Positions 30,035-37,195 of a DNA stretch of 46,699 nt are shown piece after piece (position 1 is the stretch's first letter; the number at the start of each line of letters is the position of its first letter). The notes under the pieces were generated by a model. That model ran no database searches. It saw only the letters and a program-made list of their open reading frames with translations, and was not told the origin of the DNA. Source of the stretch: a virus; the IMG/VR virus record IMGVR_UViG_3300045108_000011, positions 1 to 46,699 of that record. The stretch is one strand, 5' to 3'. The position numbers were made by a program, and so were the translations under genes.

Positions 30035-30268
30035 ATGTCGGGAACAGGAAACCGCCTCGCCGAGCTCAGAGAGGCCCGGGAATGGCACCGCAGCAAGGTG
30101 GGCGCCCAGTTCAATGTCGGCGATAGGACCGTCTACCGCTGGGAGACCGGCGAGACGCCCATCCCATCGGAACTGATTCCTGACCTTGCCGCCCTCTTTG
30201 AGGTGTCAGCCGAACACCTCATGGGCTGGGATCGCGAGCCAGCCGAGACCGGGAAGGCAGCAGCGTGA
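30035..30268 (+). CDS. XRE-family (Cro-like) regulator
   Basis: 77 aa from ATG 30035; the longer frame to 29978 would run through the promoter. A classic XRE helix-turn-helix fills most of it: RLAELREAREWHRSKVGAQF, VGDRTVYRWETGETPIP, then LIPDLAALFEVSAEHLMGW. No C-terminal effector domain is present, so it is Cro-sized. It is divergent from the repressor candidate and probably leaderless. It opens the early operon, with ATG and GTG overlaps to the next genes. Confidence 0.85.
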   Translation: MSGTGNRLAELREAREWHRSKVGAQFNVGDRTVYRWETGETPIPSELIPDLAALFEVSAEHLMGWDREPAETGKAAA

Positions 30269-30528
30269 AGCTCGGCGAGGCCCTAAGCCAGACCGGCCAC
30301 GATCTCCTGATCGGCTTCGCGGTCGTCTGCGTCCTCGGACTTGTGGTGCTGCTCATCACTGGCTGGCACTACACCGAGCACTACCGCAAGCCGCGGTGGG
30401 CGGAACGCGCTGCTCAGCGCGAGCCCGCCGACCACGTCGACTTCTCCAGCGAGATCCGCGTCACCCGCGGTGATCGTCGTGGTCCAGAACCAATCGAGAA
30501 CCACGGCCGCAAGCGAGTGGGGCTATGA
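30265..30528 (+). CDS. Small single-TM early protein
   Basis: An 87-aa protein starting GTG 30265 in a GTGA overlap. One membrane helix (LLIGFAVVCVLGLVVLLITGW) precedes a charged cytoplasmic tail (HYRKPRWAERAAQREPADH). Its position right behind the Cro-like gene suggests early expression, possibly in membrane remodelling or superinfection exclusion. The family is unknown. Confidence 0.6.
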   Translation: MKLGEALSQTGHDLLIGFAVVCVLGLVVLLITGWHYTEHYRKPRWAERAAQREPADHVDFSSEIRVTRGDRRGPEPIENHGRKRVGL

Positions 30529-30710
30529 GAGGCCGCGCGTGGTTCGTCGTCTCGCTCACCTTCTCTGTCTCGGCGATCGTTGAAATCGCCAGCAACAAGA
30601 CGCTCGAGCTGTTTGCGGATTTCGACACTTTGGTCAGGGCCGCTCTCCTTGCCTTCTTCCTTCGTGCAGCGATCGAGTACGTCATCGACTACGCGAGGCG
30701 GCCGCAGTGA
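30525..30710 (+). CDS. Small two-helix membrane protein
   Basis: A 61-aa protein overlapping its neighbours by 4 nt on both sides (ATGA, GTGA). Hydrophobic helices AWFVVSLTFSVSAIVEIA and TLVRAALLAFFLRAAIEYVI surround a short acidic loop (LELFADFD). It is translated in tandem with the preceding TM protein and may partner with it. No known family. Confidence 0.6.
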   Translation: MRGRAWFVVSLTFSVSAIVEIASNKTLELFADFDTLVRAALLAFFLRAAIEYVIDYARRPQ

Positions 30711-31048
30711 CCACCCGCAACTTCAAACGAAACAGCGCCCGCGACGGTGGAACGTCCGGGCGCCCGGCAGACAAGGAGAAGACCTTGCCCGCATCACCAA
30801 CCATAGCCATAGACAAGCAGGCGCGGGAAGAGGCGCTGAAAGCACTCGGCGGTCTCAGCACCGACCTGAACGCCCTCGATCAGCACCTGGCCTACCTCGC
30901 CGGGTTCTTCGGCGACGACTACCCGCTCGCATCGGTGGTTGTCGGAGCAGTGGGGATCAGCGCCGGCGAGATGCGCCAGCAGATCAAGCCCCTTCGCCAG
31001 GCGATCCTCGATTTGCCGTTGATGGATGAGGCGGGTGAGTCTTCGTGA
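30707..31048 (+). CDS. Hypothetical early protein preceding the annealase
   Basis: A 113-aa protein from GTG 30707. The first 30 residues are basic and disordered (TTRNFKRNSARDGGTSGRP). The rest is helical and acidic, with a short hydrophobic stretch (ASVVVGAVGISAGEM) and a conserved-looking tail (RQQIKPLRQAILDLPLMDEA). It overlaps the Rad52-like gene by 4 nt, so it may be part of the recombination unit. The function is unknown. Confidence 0.6.
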   Translation: MTTRNFKRNSARDGGTSGRPADKEKTLPASPTIAIDKQAREEALKALGGLSTDLNALDQHLAYLAGFFGDDYPLASVVVGAVGISAGEMRQQIKPLRQAILDLPLMDEAGESS

Positions 31049-31998
31049 GCGCGGCGACGAAAGCACCGAAGCAGAACGGCGCGGCAGTCGAGGCCGTCGA
31101 GCTAGATCTGCCCGTCGACACCTTCAAAGACGCGGCACTGTTCCTGCGCCGTCCGTTCACCCAGCAGGCGGTGAAGTTCAAGGTGCAGGCGACCTGGGAC
31201 GGCGGCGCCCTGATCGTTCCTTACATCGACGCTCGCCTCGCCATCGAGCGACTGAATGCTGTTTGCCCGCATCTTTGGACCGACAAGTACGAGCCGACCA
31301 ACACCGGACTCATGTGGTGTCACCTGACGGTCGACGGGATCACTCGCTCAGACGTCGGCACCGAGATCGGCAAGGGCGACGCCGGCAAAAAGGGCCTCGT
31401 CTCCGATGCCTTCAAGCGCGCGGCGGTGAAGTTCGGCATCGGCGTCTCGCTCTATGCGATGCCGAAACTTCGGGTCAAGGAGAGCGACGGCCATCTCGCC
31501 TCGGACAGCAACGACAAATACAAGCTGACGCCCAACGGCGAATCGCGCTGTCGCAGCCTGTACGCAGGGTGGCTGGACACGACTGGAATCCAGGCTTTCG
31601 GCAAGCCGCTCAATCATGGCGACGCCGATGATTCGGTCGGCGACGCAGAGGTCGAGCAGCTCGCTGGCACCTCGCCCGCCAAAGCAGAAGCCAAACGTCG
31701 CAACGGACAGGGCGACGGCAAGTCCTCGCAGGCCACTGCGGCCCAGCGGCGCAAAATCCACGCACTCGCCTCTGGCCTCGGCCTCACCGAGCCGCAGTTG
31801 AAGGCCTGGATCGAGTGGAACGCGGGAACCCCGCACACCGACCGGATCGAGAAGGCGGCTGCCTCGAAGCTGATCGAGATGCTCGAAGCCTACGAGGACG
31901 TGGGCGAGGCGCTCTCCGCTTTCAATGCAGCCCTCGAGGCAGAGGACGAGAAGGCTCAGAAGATCGCTGCGAAGTACAGCGGCGGGGGGACGGGCTGA
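31045..31998 (+). CDS. Rad52/Rad22-type single-strand annealing recombinase
   Basis: 317 aa from GTG 31045. Core motifs of the phage Rad52 superfamily are present: YIDARLAIERLNAVCPHLWTD, CHLTVDGITRSDVGTEIGKG, and SDAFKRAAVKFGIGVSLYAM. The domain (about 25-165) anneals complementary single strands during replication and recombination. A C-terminal part (about 225-285, RRKIHALASGLGLTEPQLKAWI) is a further helical module, probably for protein partners or SSB contact. It acts with the nuclease encoded two genes downstream, as in Red-type pairs. Confidence 0.88.
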   Translation: MSAATKAPKQNGAAVEAVELDLPVDTFKDAALFLRRPFTQQAVKFKVQATWDGGALIVPYIDARLAIERLNAVCPHLWTDKYEPTNTGLMWCHLTVDGITRSDVGTEIGKGDAGKKGLVSDAFKRAAVKFGIGVSLYAMPKLRVKESDGHLASDSNDKYKLTPNGESRCRSLYAGWLDTTGIQAFGKPLNHGDADDSVGDAEVEQLAGTSPAKAEAKRRNGQGDGKSSQATAAQRRKIHALASGLGLTEPQLKAWIEWNAGTPHTDRIEKAAASKLIEMLEAYEDVGEALSAFNAALEAEDEKAQKIAAKYSGGGTG

Positions 31999-32171
31999 TG
32001 CGGGTCGAGTTGCAGGCCGTCTATGACGCCGCCGACAAGGGCGACCACGGCGAGGCCGAGCGCATACTCCGAACGCTTGATCTCGGGACGGTCCGCCGCT
32101 TTAACGAAACGCTGCGCATCGCCAAGAGCATGGCGAGCAAGCAGAGCCGACGCAACCAGAGGAACGACTGA
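31998..32171 (+). CDS. Small basic hypothetical protein between annealase and nuclease
   Basis: A 57-aa protein with ATG 31998 overlapping the annealase stop as TGATG. A helical pair (VYDAADKGDHGEAERILRTLD and VRRFNETLRIAKSMAS) ends in a basic tail (KQSRRNQRND). Its length, charge and place suggest a recombination accessory such as a DNA-binding or inhibitor protein; unproven. Confidence 0.55.
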   Translation: MRVELQAVYDAADKGDHGEAERILRTLDLGTVRRFNETLRIAKSMASKQSRRNQRND

Positions 32172-33013
32172 TGGCGCCGAACTTGCCGGTCAGCGCTCTC
32201 TCGGTCTCGGGGATCCGCACGCTCCACATGTGCTCGGAGAAGTGGCGGCGCCAGTACGTCGAGAGCGAATACAGCCCGCCGTCCGGCCCGATGCTCGCCG
32301 GCTCTGCGGCGGGCGCCGCGGCCAACGCGACCGACCACCGCTTCATCGAGGAGGGCGAGTTCCTCGACACCGAGGCAACGCTCGACGTCTTCTCCGACGA
32401 GTGGGAGGAGCGCCTGGAGCGAGAGGGCGAAGACACCGACTGGGGCGAGACCAAGGCGGGCGACCTGAAGGACGCGACGGCGGGCGCGCTCAAGGATTAC
32501 TCCGACCGGTTCCTTTCGACTCTGCCCAAGCCGATTGCCGTCGAGCGAGAGGCCCGCCTTGTCTATGAGGGCGTCGAGTTCGTCGCCTACCTGGACCGCG
32601 AGCAAGAGGACGGCTCGATCGCCGACCGCAAGGTCAAGGGCAAGCGGATGTCTCAGGCCGACGCCGACGCCGACAGCCAGGCCACCGGTTACATGGCCGT
32701 GCGACGCGCAGAGGCCGAGGGCGGCCTGGAGAAAGAGCCAACTGGCTTCGAGTTCCACACGCTGATCCGGCAGAAAACCAAACGCTACGCCGAGGTCATC
32801 CCCACCGAGCGGACCAACGACCAGCTCGATGAGTTCCTTGCCGGCATCTATCGCGCGGCCGAGGAGATCGAGTTTCGGATGGAAGCCGACAACTGGGCCT
32901 ATGCCCCAGACGGTGCTTGGTGGTGCTCGGAGAAGTCCTGCGGCTACTGGAGTCGATGCGTCGGTGGCGGCGGCTTGCGTGCGATTGCGGCCGAGGCGGT
33001 GAAGTCGGCATGA
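32171..33013 (+). CDS. PD-(D/E)XK exonuclease with probable Fe-S cluster (Cas4/RecB-like)
   Basis: A 280-aa protein. The catalytic motif D142 ... D152-R-K154 (YLDREQEDGSIADRKVKG) marks the PD-(D/E)XK fold. Cysteines C21 (LHMCSEKWRR) and the C-terminal set C252, C257 and C263 (WWCSEKSCGYWSRC) match the one-plus-three arrangement that holds a 4Fe-4S cluster in Cas4 and AddB-type nucleases. It would resect DNA ends to make the strand used by the Rad52-like protein. Start ATG overlaps the previous stop. Confidence is high for the nuclease fold and moderate for the cluster. Confidence 0.82.
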   Translation: MAPNLPVSALSVSGIRTLHMCSEKWRRQYVESEYSPPSGPMLAGSAAGAAANATDHRFIEEGEFLDTEATLDVFSDEWEERLEREGEDTDWGETKAGDLKDATAGALKDYSDRFLSTLPKPIAVEREARLVYEGVEFVAYLDREQEDGSIADRKVKGKRMSQADADADSQATGYMAVRRAEAEGGLEKEPTGFEFHTLIRQKTKRYAEVIPTERTNDQLDEFLAGIYRAAEEIEFRMEADNWAYAPDGAWWCSEKSCGYWSRCVGGGGLRAIAAEAVKSA

Positions 33014-33219
33014 CCATCGACCGCGACGCACTCGCCACCGACCTGGAGTCCCTGGGGCTCAAGGCCATCGCCGGAGCCGCCCGTAGAGGGACCCTCGATA
33101 TCGAGCGGGCGATGCGTTCGGTCGAGCGCACACGGGACAAGCGACGGCACGCCGGAGACGCCAAGGGCGCTGAAGCTGCTCAACAGGTTCTGAACCGCTG
33201 GTGGGGGAGCGCGAGCTGA
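33010..33219 (+). CDS. Small helical hypothetical protein
   Basis: A 69-aa protein overlapping the nuclease gene by 4 nt (ATGA). Helices TDLESLGLKAIAGAARRG and ERAMRSVERTRDKRRH end in a Trp pair (VLNRWWGSAS). It is basic and could bind DNA or partner with the nuclease. No family recognised. Confidence 0.55.
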   Translation: MTIDRDALATDLESLGLKAIAGAARRGTLDIERAMRSVERTRDKRRHAGDAKGAEAAQQVLNRWWGSAS

Positions 33220-33704
33220 TGGCCTACGAGTCCACCAGCGTCCCAGTCGAGCGGTCGCAAGGGCAAATCCGCAAGCTGCTTTCCGGCGCAGGCGCCTCGC
33301 GACTCGCGTTCGGGGAGGAACGAGATGACGTCCAGCGCTGGGCAGCCGTCACCTTCGTCATCGGCAGCCACGCTGTTCGCCTCCGCGTCCCGCTCAAGCC
33401 GGTGGACGAGCGCGAGGTCCGGCAGAAAAAGATGAGGGCTCGGACCAAGACGGTCGAGCAGATCCGAGAGGTGCTCTACGAGCAGGAGGACAAGCGCATC
33501 TGGCGCGTCCTCGCTTGGAACCTGAAGGCCCGGATGGTCGCCGTCAACGAGGGTGTCGAGACCTTCGAGGAGGCATTCCTCGCCCATCTGCTCGACCAAC
33601 AGACCGGCCGAACGATCTACGAGCAGCTGGCCGAAACCGGCGCGGTGCAATTGGCCCAGCCGCTACTTGCTCTACCAGCTTCAGCCGGAGGTCCAGAGTT
33701 GTGA
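33219..33704 (+). CDS. Conserved-looking phage hypothetical protein
   Basis: A 161-aa protein. ATG 33219 is chosen, with GGGGGAG 8 nt upstream. The core (VTFVIGSHAVRLRVPLKP ... REVLYEQEDKRIWRVLAWNLKARMVAVNEGVETFEEAFLAHLL) is of the type found in many actinophage early regions, where such proteins often occur near Rad52/exonuclease genes. A mixed beta-alpha fold is apparent. No catalytic residues can be named; the function is unknown. Confidence 0.65.
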   Translation: MAYESTSVPVERSQGQIRKLLSGAGASRLAFGEERDDVQRWAAVTFVIGSHAVRLRVPLKPVDEREVRQKKMRARTKTVEQIREVLYEQEDKRIWRVLAWNLKARMVAVNEGVETFEEAFLAHLLDQQTGRTIYEQLAETGAVQLAQPLLALPASAGGPEL

Positions 33705-33877
33705 CCACCTCCGTAGACGAGGCCATGAAAGACGCCTGGGAGCAGGAGCACGGCTACAACCAGGAGGTCTTCTGCGACAACTGCCCGGAGTCGGCGGTCG
33801 TGCGCTTCTGGGAGGGCGAGGCGGTCTATGCCTCTGACCTGGACTGCGAGTGCGGGGGGAGGTTCGAGGTCCAGTGA
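33701..33877 (+). CDS. Small zinc-ribbon protein
   Basis: 58 aa from GTG 33701 (GTGA overlap). Cys pairs CDNC and CECG, spaced about 28 residues apart, form a zinc ribbon (VFCDNCPESAVV ... LDCECGGRF). The N-terminal part is helical and acidic (VDEAMKDAWEQEHGYNQ). One of several Zn-ribbon mini-proteins in this early block. Confidence 0.6.
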   Translation: MTTSVDEAMKDAWEQEHGYNQEVFCDNCPESAVVRFWEGEAVYASDLDCECGGRFEVQ

Positions 33878-34341
33878 GCCTGCCGGCCGAGAACACCATC
33901 TCCCCGCTGGAGATCGCCGACGCTCGTCAGGCCGCCCACAAGGCCTCCGAGCTACAGCGCGGGGTGGAGGACGGGATCCGCAACGCCTCTCGCAATCTCG
34001 CCGAGGCCGAACGGCAGTATCGACTTGCGCTGGCTAAGGAGATCCTGCGCCTGAAAGCTCAGGACGGCGTCGCCTGGACCGCTTGCGAACACATTGCCCG
34101 GGGTGAGCCGAAGGTCGCCGACCTCCGCTACGCCCGCGACGTCGCCAAGGGCGTCCTCGAGGCGGCCTCCCAGCAGGCGTTCCGCTACGGCGCTGATCGC
34201 AGGGATCTTCACCGGCTGATCGAGTGGAGCCAGCGCCGGGATCTCCGCACCGATGCTCCGCCGGAGCAGTGGCCACAACCCGAGGGCTCCCGCGTCCCGG
34301 CGGGAGTCGACCGCGAGACCGGGGAGCTGAAGGCAGCGTGA
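33874..34341 (+). CDS. Coiled-coil hypothetical protein
   Basis: A 155-aa protein from GTG 33874. A long helix (ISPLEIADARQAAHKASELQ to NASRNLAEAERQYRLALAKEI) is followed by a Cys/His-containing stretch (WTACEHIARGE) and a second helical part (RDLHRLIEWSQRRDLR). It ends in a Pro-rich, acidic tail. It resembles small phage proteins with a helical hairpin near replication genes, but I cannot name a family. Confidence 0.6.
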   Translation: MSLPAENTISPLEIADARQAAHKASELQRGVEDGIRNASRNLAEAERQYRLALAKEILRLKAQDGVAWTACEHIARGEPKVADLRYARDVAKGVLEAASQQAFRYGADRRDLHRLIEWSQRRDLRTDAPPEQWPQPEGSRVPAGVDRETGELKAA

Positions 34342-34481
34342 CCTGCTCAACGACCGGCAAGCGCTGCTTCGATTCGACCCGCCAGGCGCGACGCGGCAGC
34401 CGTAAGGTCGGTAACAGCCTTCGGGTCTACCTCTGCCCGCACTGCCACCGCTTTCACATCACGCGGAGGGCTGGGGCGTGA
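34338..34481 (+). CDS. Zinc-finger mini-protein
   Basis: 47 aa from GTG 34338 in a GTGA overlap. CSTTGKRC ... YLCPHCHRFHIT provides two Cys pairs plus His residues, the layout of short actinophage zinc-finger proteins. The basic linker (RQARRGSRKVGNSLRV) suggests nucleic-acid binding. It is too small to say more. Confidence 0.6.
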   Translation: MTCSTTGKRCFDSTRQARRGSRKVGNSLRVYLCPHCHRFHITRRAGA

Positions 34482-34600
34482 AGCGCCTGGCGTCTTGCTG
34501 CAACTGCGGGCACTCTTGGCGCACCGCGCAGGACCCGGCCCGTTGTACGCGCTGCAATAGCCGCCGTGTGGTCTGGGGGGGGGGCGTTAGTGCTTCCTAG
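34478..34600 (+). CDS. CxxC-CxxC zinc-ribbon mini-protein containing a G10 tract
   Basis: 40 aa from GTG 34478 (GTGA overlap), reading VKRLASCCNCGHSW, then ARCTRCNSRR. The two CxxC knuckles form a rubredoxin-like zinc ribbon. The last residues cross a run of ten G bases (34575-34584), giving Gly-Gly-Gly before SAS and TAG. The length of the run decides where the frame ends. The gene is short, and the real end could differ if the run varies or is misread. Confidence 0.5.
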   Translation: MKRLASCCNCGHSWRTAQDPARCTRCNSRRVVWGGGVSAS

Positions 34601-34633
34601 TCTGGGCAACGCCGTTGTTCGGAGGTCGACGCG

Positions 34634-35272
34634 ATGACCGGCGTGGGGAGTCGCGGCGGAAACGTACGGGATCTCGACACTGCCCGAGACCTCCAGGCGC
34701 AGGTCAAAGACAAGCGCGACTGGCGCGCCGCGATTGACGAACAGATCCGCCTCACCCTGCTCGAAACCGGCTACTTCCACGCGGACGACCTCGATGAGCT
34801 CCGCATCCCACCAGAGCACGCACAGCTCAAAGGAACCCGCAGCGCCTGGTTCCGCAACCAAGGCTTCATGGAGAAGACGGGAGCCGAGCGCAAGGTTGCC
34901 CACAAGGCAGCCAACGGTCGCAAGGCTCCGATACATCGCATCACCCCGAAGGGCCGGCGAGAGCTGACTGTCGGGATGAGCGCTGACGAGGGCCCGTTGG
35001 AGAAGGCGTTTGCGAGTCCGCCTCACTCTGACCCAGAGCCTGCATCACCCGTCAGCGTTCATCCGGGCGAGCCGCAACGCCCCATTGGTGCTCCGTTACC
35101 GAAAGGTCCGGACAGGTCCACAAACCCACCTATACCGAGCGCCAGTGCTACCAACTCCCCGGCGGTTGATTCTGCCTCCCAGGTCGCCGCCGGGGAGTCT
35201 GGTCAGTTGTTCGAGATGGACCAGGCACGGCCCAAGGCCCTCAGCGCCCACCGCGATCCGGAGGCAGCTTGA
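34634..35272 (+). CDS. Hypothetical DNA-binding protein with disordered tail
   Basis: A 212-aa protein with GGAGGTCG 6 nt before ATG 34634. The folded part (about 15-115) has helices ARDLQAQVKDKRDWRAAIDEQI and TRSAWFRNQGFMEKTGAERK, then a basic strand (KAPIHRITPKGRREL) that looks like a winged-helix. The second half is Pro/Ser-rich and disordered. It precedes the replication genes and could be a replication accessory or regulator. Unconfirmed. Confidence 0.6.
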   Translation: MTGVGSRGGNVRDLDTARDLQAQVKDKRDWRAAIDEQIRLTLLETGYFHADDLDELRIPPEHAQLKGTRSAWFRNQGFMEKTGAERKVAHKAANGRKAPIHRITPKGRRELTVGMSADEGPLEKAFASPPHSDPEPASPVSVHPGEPQRPIGAPLPKGPDRSTNPPIPSASATNSPAVDSASQVAAGESGQLFEMDQARPKALSAHRDPEAA

Positions 35273-35326
35273 GGGGCAATGCCGTGGTGGGGATCAATCA
35301 ACAGCTCCGCAGGGGTGGGTCGCTAG

Positions 35327-35704
35327 ATGGCGAGCGATCTCCCCTTCATGAAACTTTGGGTGGACGACGCCCTGGCCGACGCGATGGAGATGGGGTTGGA
35401 CGACGAGGAGTTCGGCGTCTACTGGAAGCTCCTGCTGATCTCCTGGCAGCGCGGTCCGATCTTTGCGGACGTCAAACGGAACGCTCGCTGGCTCAGTTGC
35501 TCGGAGGCCCGGCTGAAAAAACTCTGGCCGTCGTTCGCCCACAAGTGGCACCCGGACGGCAACGGCGGTTTGGTGAATCGCAAGATGGAGAAGGTTCGGG
35601 CCGAGGCACTTGCCAAGTCCGCCAAGGCCAAGCAGGCGGCCGACGAACGGTGGGAGCGGGAACGGGCTCGCAAGGCAGCCGAAGAGAAAGAGCTGGCTGC
35701 CTGA
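35327..35704 (+). CDS. DUF1376-like replication protein
   Basis: A 125-aa protein. The N-terminus (LPFMKLWVDDALADAMEMGLDDEEFGVYWKLLLISWQRG) and the later WLSCSEARLKKLWPSFAH plus DGNGGLVNRKMEKV follow the DUF1376/YdaU pattern found in phage replication modules, where it fuses to or precedes an initiator. The C-terminal 35 residues are a charged helix (AKAKQAADERWERERARKA). It overlaps the next gene by one base (TGATG). Confidence 0.75.
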   Translation: MASDLPFMKLWVDDALADAMEMGLDDEEFGVYWKLLLISWQRGPIFADVKRNARWLSCSEARLKKLWPSFAHKWHPDGNGGLVNRKMEKVRAEALAKSAKAKQAADERWERERARKAAEEKELAA

Positions 35705-36165
35705 TGCGAACGCAAAGCGAACGCATATGCGAACGCACTAAAGACGCATATGCAACAGCAGATGCAACCGGACATGCAACGGCGGATGCCAGTCCAAAGT
35801 CCAAAGTCCAGAAGTCCAGAACTAGGGGAAGGACTACCGATCAGGTTGATAGCCCTTCCCCTAACCCTACGGGCCGTGAGGTTTGGCAGATCCTTCTCGG
35901 TGGTCTCCACTCGCTCTCGCTAAATGACTACGGCCGCCCGTGGCCGTACCCACGCCGCGACGTACTTGCCCGTCTGTTTGCCGAGCACGACGACGACCTC
36001 TGCCTCAAGGCAGCTCGAGAGGCTCGCGAGATCGTCGTATCCCAAGACCGCGCGCCGAACATCACCGGCCTGTACGCGAAGAAGCTCGCCGACTTGGCCG
36101 AGGTCCGCAACACCGTGCGAGGCTCACTCGACGTCGAGTTCGTCTCGGCAGGGGAGGGGCGATGA
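35704..36165 (+). CDS. Replication initiator-like protein carrying iterons in its coding region
   Basis: A 153-aa protein from ATG 35704. Residues 1-55 are low-complexity and correspond to the iteron DNA. The conserved part (about 55-150, WQILLGGLHSLSLNDYGRPW ... VLARLFAEHDDDLCLKAAREAREIV) resembles the C-terminal half of phage replisome organisers and helicase-loader partners. Together with the DUF1376 gene it may form one split initiator. No helicase, primase or polymerase is present, so replication depends on the host. Lambda O has its origin in the same place, inside the initiator gene. Confidence 0.65.
   Translation: MRTQSERICERTKDAYATADATGHATADASPKSKVQKSRTRGRTTDQVDSPSPNPTGREVWQILLGGLHSLSLNDYGRPWPYPRRDVLARLFAEHDDDLCLKAAREAREIVVSQDRAPNITGLYAKKLADLAEVRNTVRGSLDVEFVSAGEGR
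35706..35863 (+). other. Probable replication origin: iterons and hairpin
   Basis: GCGAACGCA occurs three times (35706, 35717, 35729; spacing 11 and 12 bp). ATGCAAC occurs at 35750, 35762 and 35774, with a degenerate copy (ATGCC) at 35786, all 12 bp apart. AGTCC recurs at 35791, 35798, 35805 and 35813. A 10-bp stem, TAGGGGAAGG (35823-35832) with CCTTCCCCTA (35854-35863), closes the array. The section is AT-richer than its surroundings. Helical-turn spacing of repeats is typical of initiator binding sites. Confidence 0.7.
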
Positions 36166-36539
36166 CCGAGCCCCAGCACATGCAGGCCTTGGCCCGCGCC
36201 AACCGGGTGCGGCTCGCCAGAGCGGAGCTGAGGCGATCGATCAGGAGAGGCGACGTGGATGTCGCCGGTCTTCTTGCGCCGGATAGCGCCATCCCCTGGG
36301 AGGCCCGTTCAATGACCTTCGGCGCGCTACTCGCTTCGCAGTATCGATGGGGAACGGCCAGAGCTCGCAAACTGGCGACGCGACTCGGCATTCCGGAGCG
36401 CCGAGCGCTGGAGAGTCTGACTAAGCGCGAGCGTAGAAAGCTCGTTGGCGCTCTCCATGGCCACCAGGCTTTGGGTGAGTCGACCCTGCCACATAGACAG
36501 GAAGTCGTTCAGGGATTTGGACCGGGGATGTTGGGCTGA
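36162..36539 (+). CDS. mIHF-like integration host factor
   Basis: A 125-aa protein with GGGGAGG before ATG 36162. The order MQALARANRVRLARAELRRSI, then WEARSMTFGALLASQYRWG, then ARKLATRLGIPERRALESLTKRERRKLV reproduces the actinobacterial mIHF/sIHF fold: a long N-terminal helix, then a helix-two-turn-helix. Host mIHF bends DNA and is used by phages such as L5 in integration. A phage copy beside the iterons could act at the origin and at the att site. The C-terminal 20 residues extend beyond the core. Family call is good; targets are inferred. Confidence 0.78.
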   Translation: MTEPQHMQALARANRVRLARAELRRSIRRGDVDVAGLLAPDSAIPWEARSMTFGALLASQYRWGTARARKLATRLGIPERRALESLTKRERRKLVGALHGHQALGESTLPHRQEVVQGFGPGMLG

Positions 36540-36595
36540 TGCAGCAAGCAGAGGAGACCTGGGTAGACATAGAGGCTGGGGGTGGGGGCGAATGA
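36539..36595 (+). CDS. 18-residue coupled mini-ORF
   Basis: ATG 36539 overlaps the mIHF stop (TGATG), and its own TGA overlaps the next ATG (AATGA). It reads MQQAEETWVDIEAGGGGE. It may be a real peptide or only a translational bridge that carries ribosomes to the next gene. It was too short for standard ORF calling. Confidence 0.3.
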   Translation: MQQAEETWVDIEAGGGGE

Positions 36596-36867
36596 GGATC
36601 AGGAACGGCGCACTCGATATCTCGAACCACCTTTCACCACGGCCGACCTGGGGCGAATTTGCCGCAGTCATCAAGGAATTGTGCGAGCGAGGAGAGGCCA
36701 CCGAACAGTTTCCAGTCTTCGTCACCAGCCAGCAGGGAGCGACTATCGCTTTCACCTCGCAGGCGACGGTCTTGGGCCCGGGTCACATCCTGACCCCGAT
36801 CTGCACGGTGTGGACCGAGGACTCCGAGGAAATGCGCGAGGACGGGGCGGCTGAGTCTCATGGGTGA
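36592..36867 (+). CDS. Small hypothetical protein
   Basis: 91 aa from ATG 36592. Beta-alpha pattern: DISNHLSPRPTWGEFAAVIKELCERGE, FPVFVTSQQGATIAFTSQATV, then HILTPICTVWTED. The end is acidic. It overlaps the next gene by 8 nt. No family recognised. Confidence 0.55.
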   Translation: MRIRNGALDISNHLSPRPTWGEFAAVIKELCERGEATEQFPVFVTSQQGATIAFTSQATVLGPGHILTPICTVWTEDSEEMREDGAAESHG

Positions 36868-37195
36868 GCCAACGCGGCTTCCATTCGAGGATCTGGACGC
36901 GGACCTGTACCTGCATCAGCCAGACCGGGATGACCTCCTGGAGCAGCGCTCCGGGTTGGACGGCGGCACCCGCTTCTACCTGCCCGTTGAGAAGTTCATG
37001 GAGATTCAGCGCCAGCGAGATCAATACCGCCGAGCAATATCGCTGATCAATGGATGGCGGCTGCGGTCGCGGCGTGATGAGCGGACGCTGGTGCGCCTTC
37101 TCGAAGGCGTCGGGTTGACCGACCGAGATGGCGACGCAATCAACCAGATCGTGCGCCAATTCACCGAGCAAGCAGAGGGGAAGGGGTCGAAGTGA
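36860..37195 (+). CDS. Small hypothetical protein with coiled coil
   Basis: A 111-aa protein. The N-terminal part is acidic and aromatic (LPFEDLDADLYLHQPDRDD). A helix then carries MEIQRQRDQYRRAISLINGWRLRSRRDERTLV, followed by a terminal helix (DAINQIVRQFTEQAEG). It overlaps both neighbours. It belongs to the accessory gene train and its function is unknown. Confidence 0.55.
   Translation: MGEPTRLPFEDLDADLYLHQPDRDDLLEQRSGLDGGTRFYLPVEKFMEIQRQRDQYRRAISLINGWRLRSRRDERTLVRLLEGVGLTDRDGDAINQIVRQFTEQAEGKGSK

Noticed and set aside
35279-35326. 15-codon ORF between the disordered-tail gene and the DUF1376 gene
   Set aside because: It has no ribosome site and is too short; probably only an intergenic coincidence.
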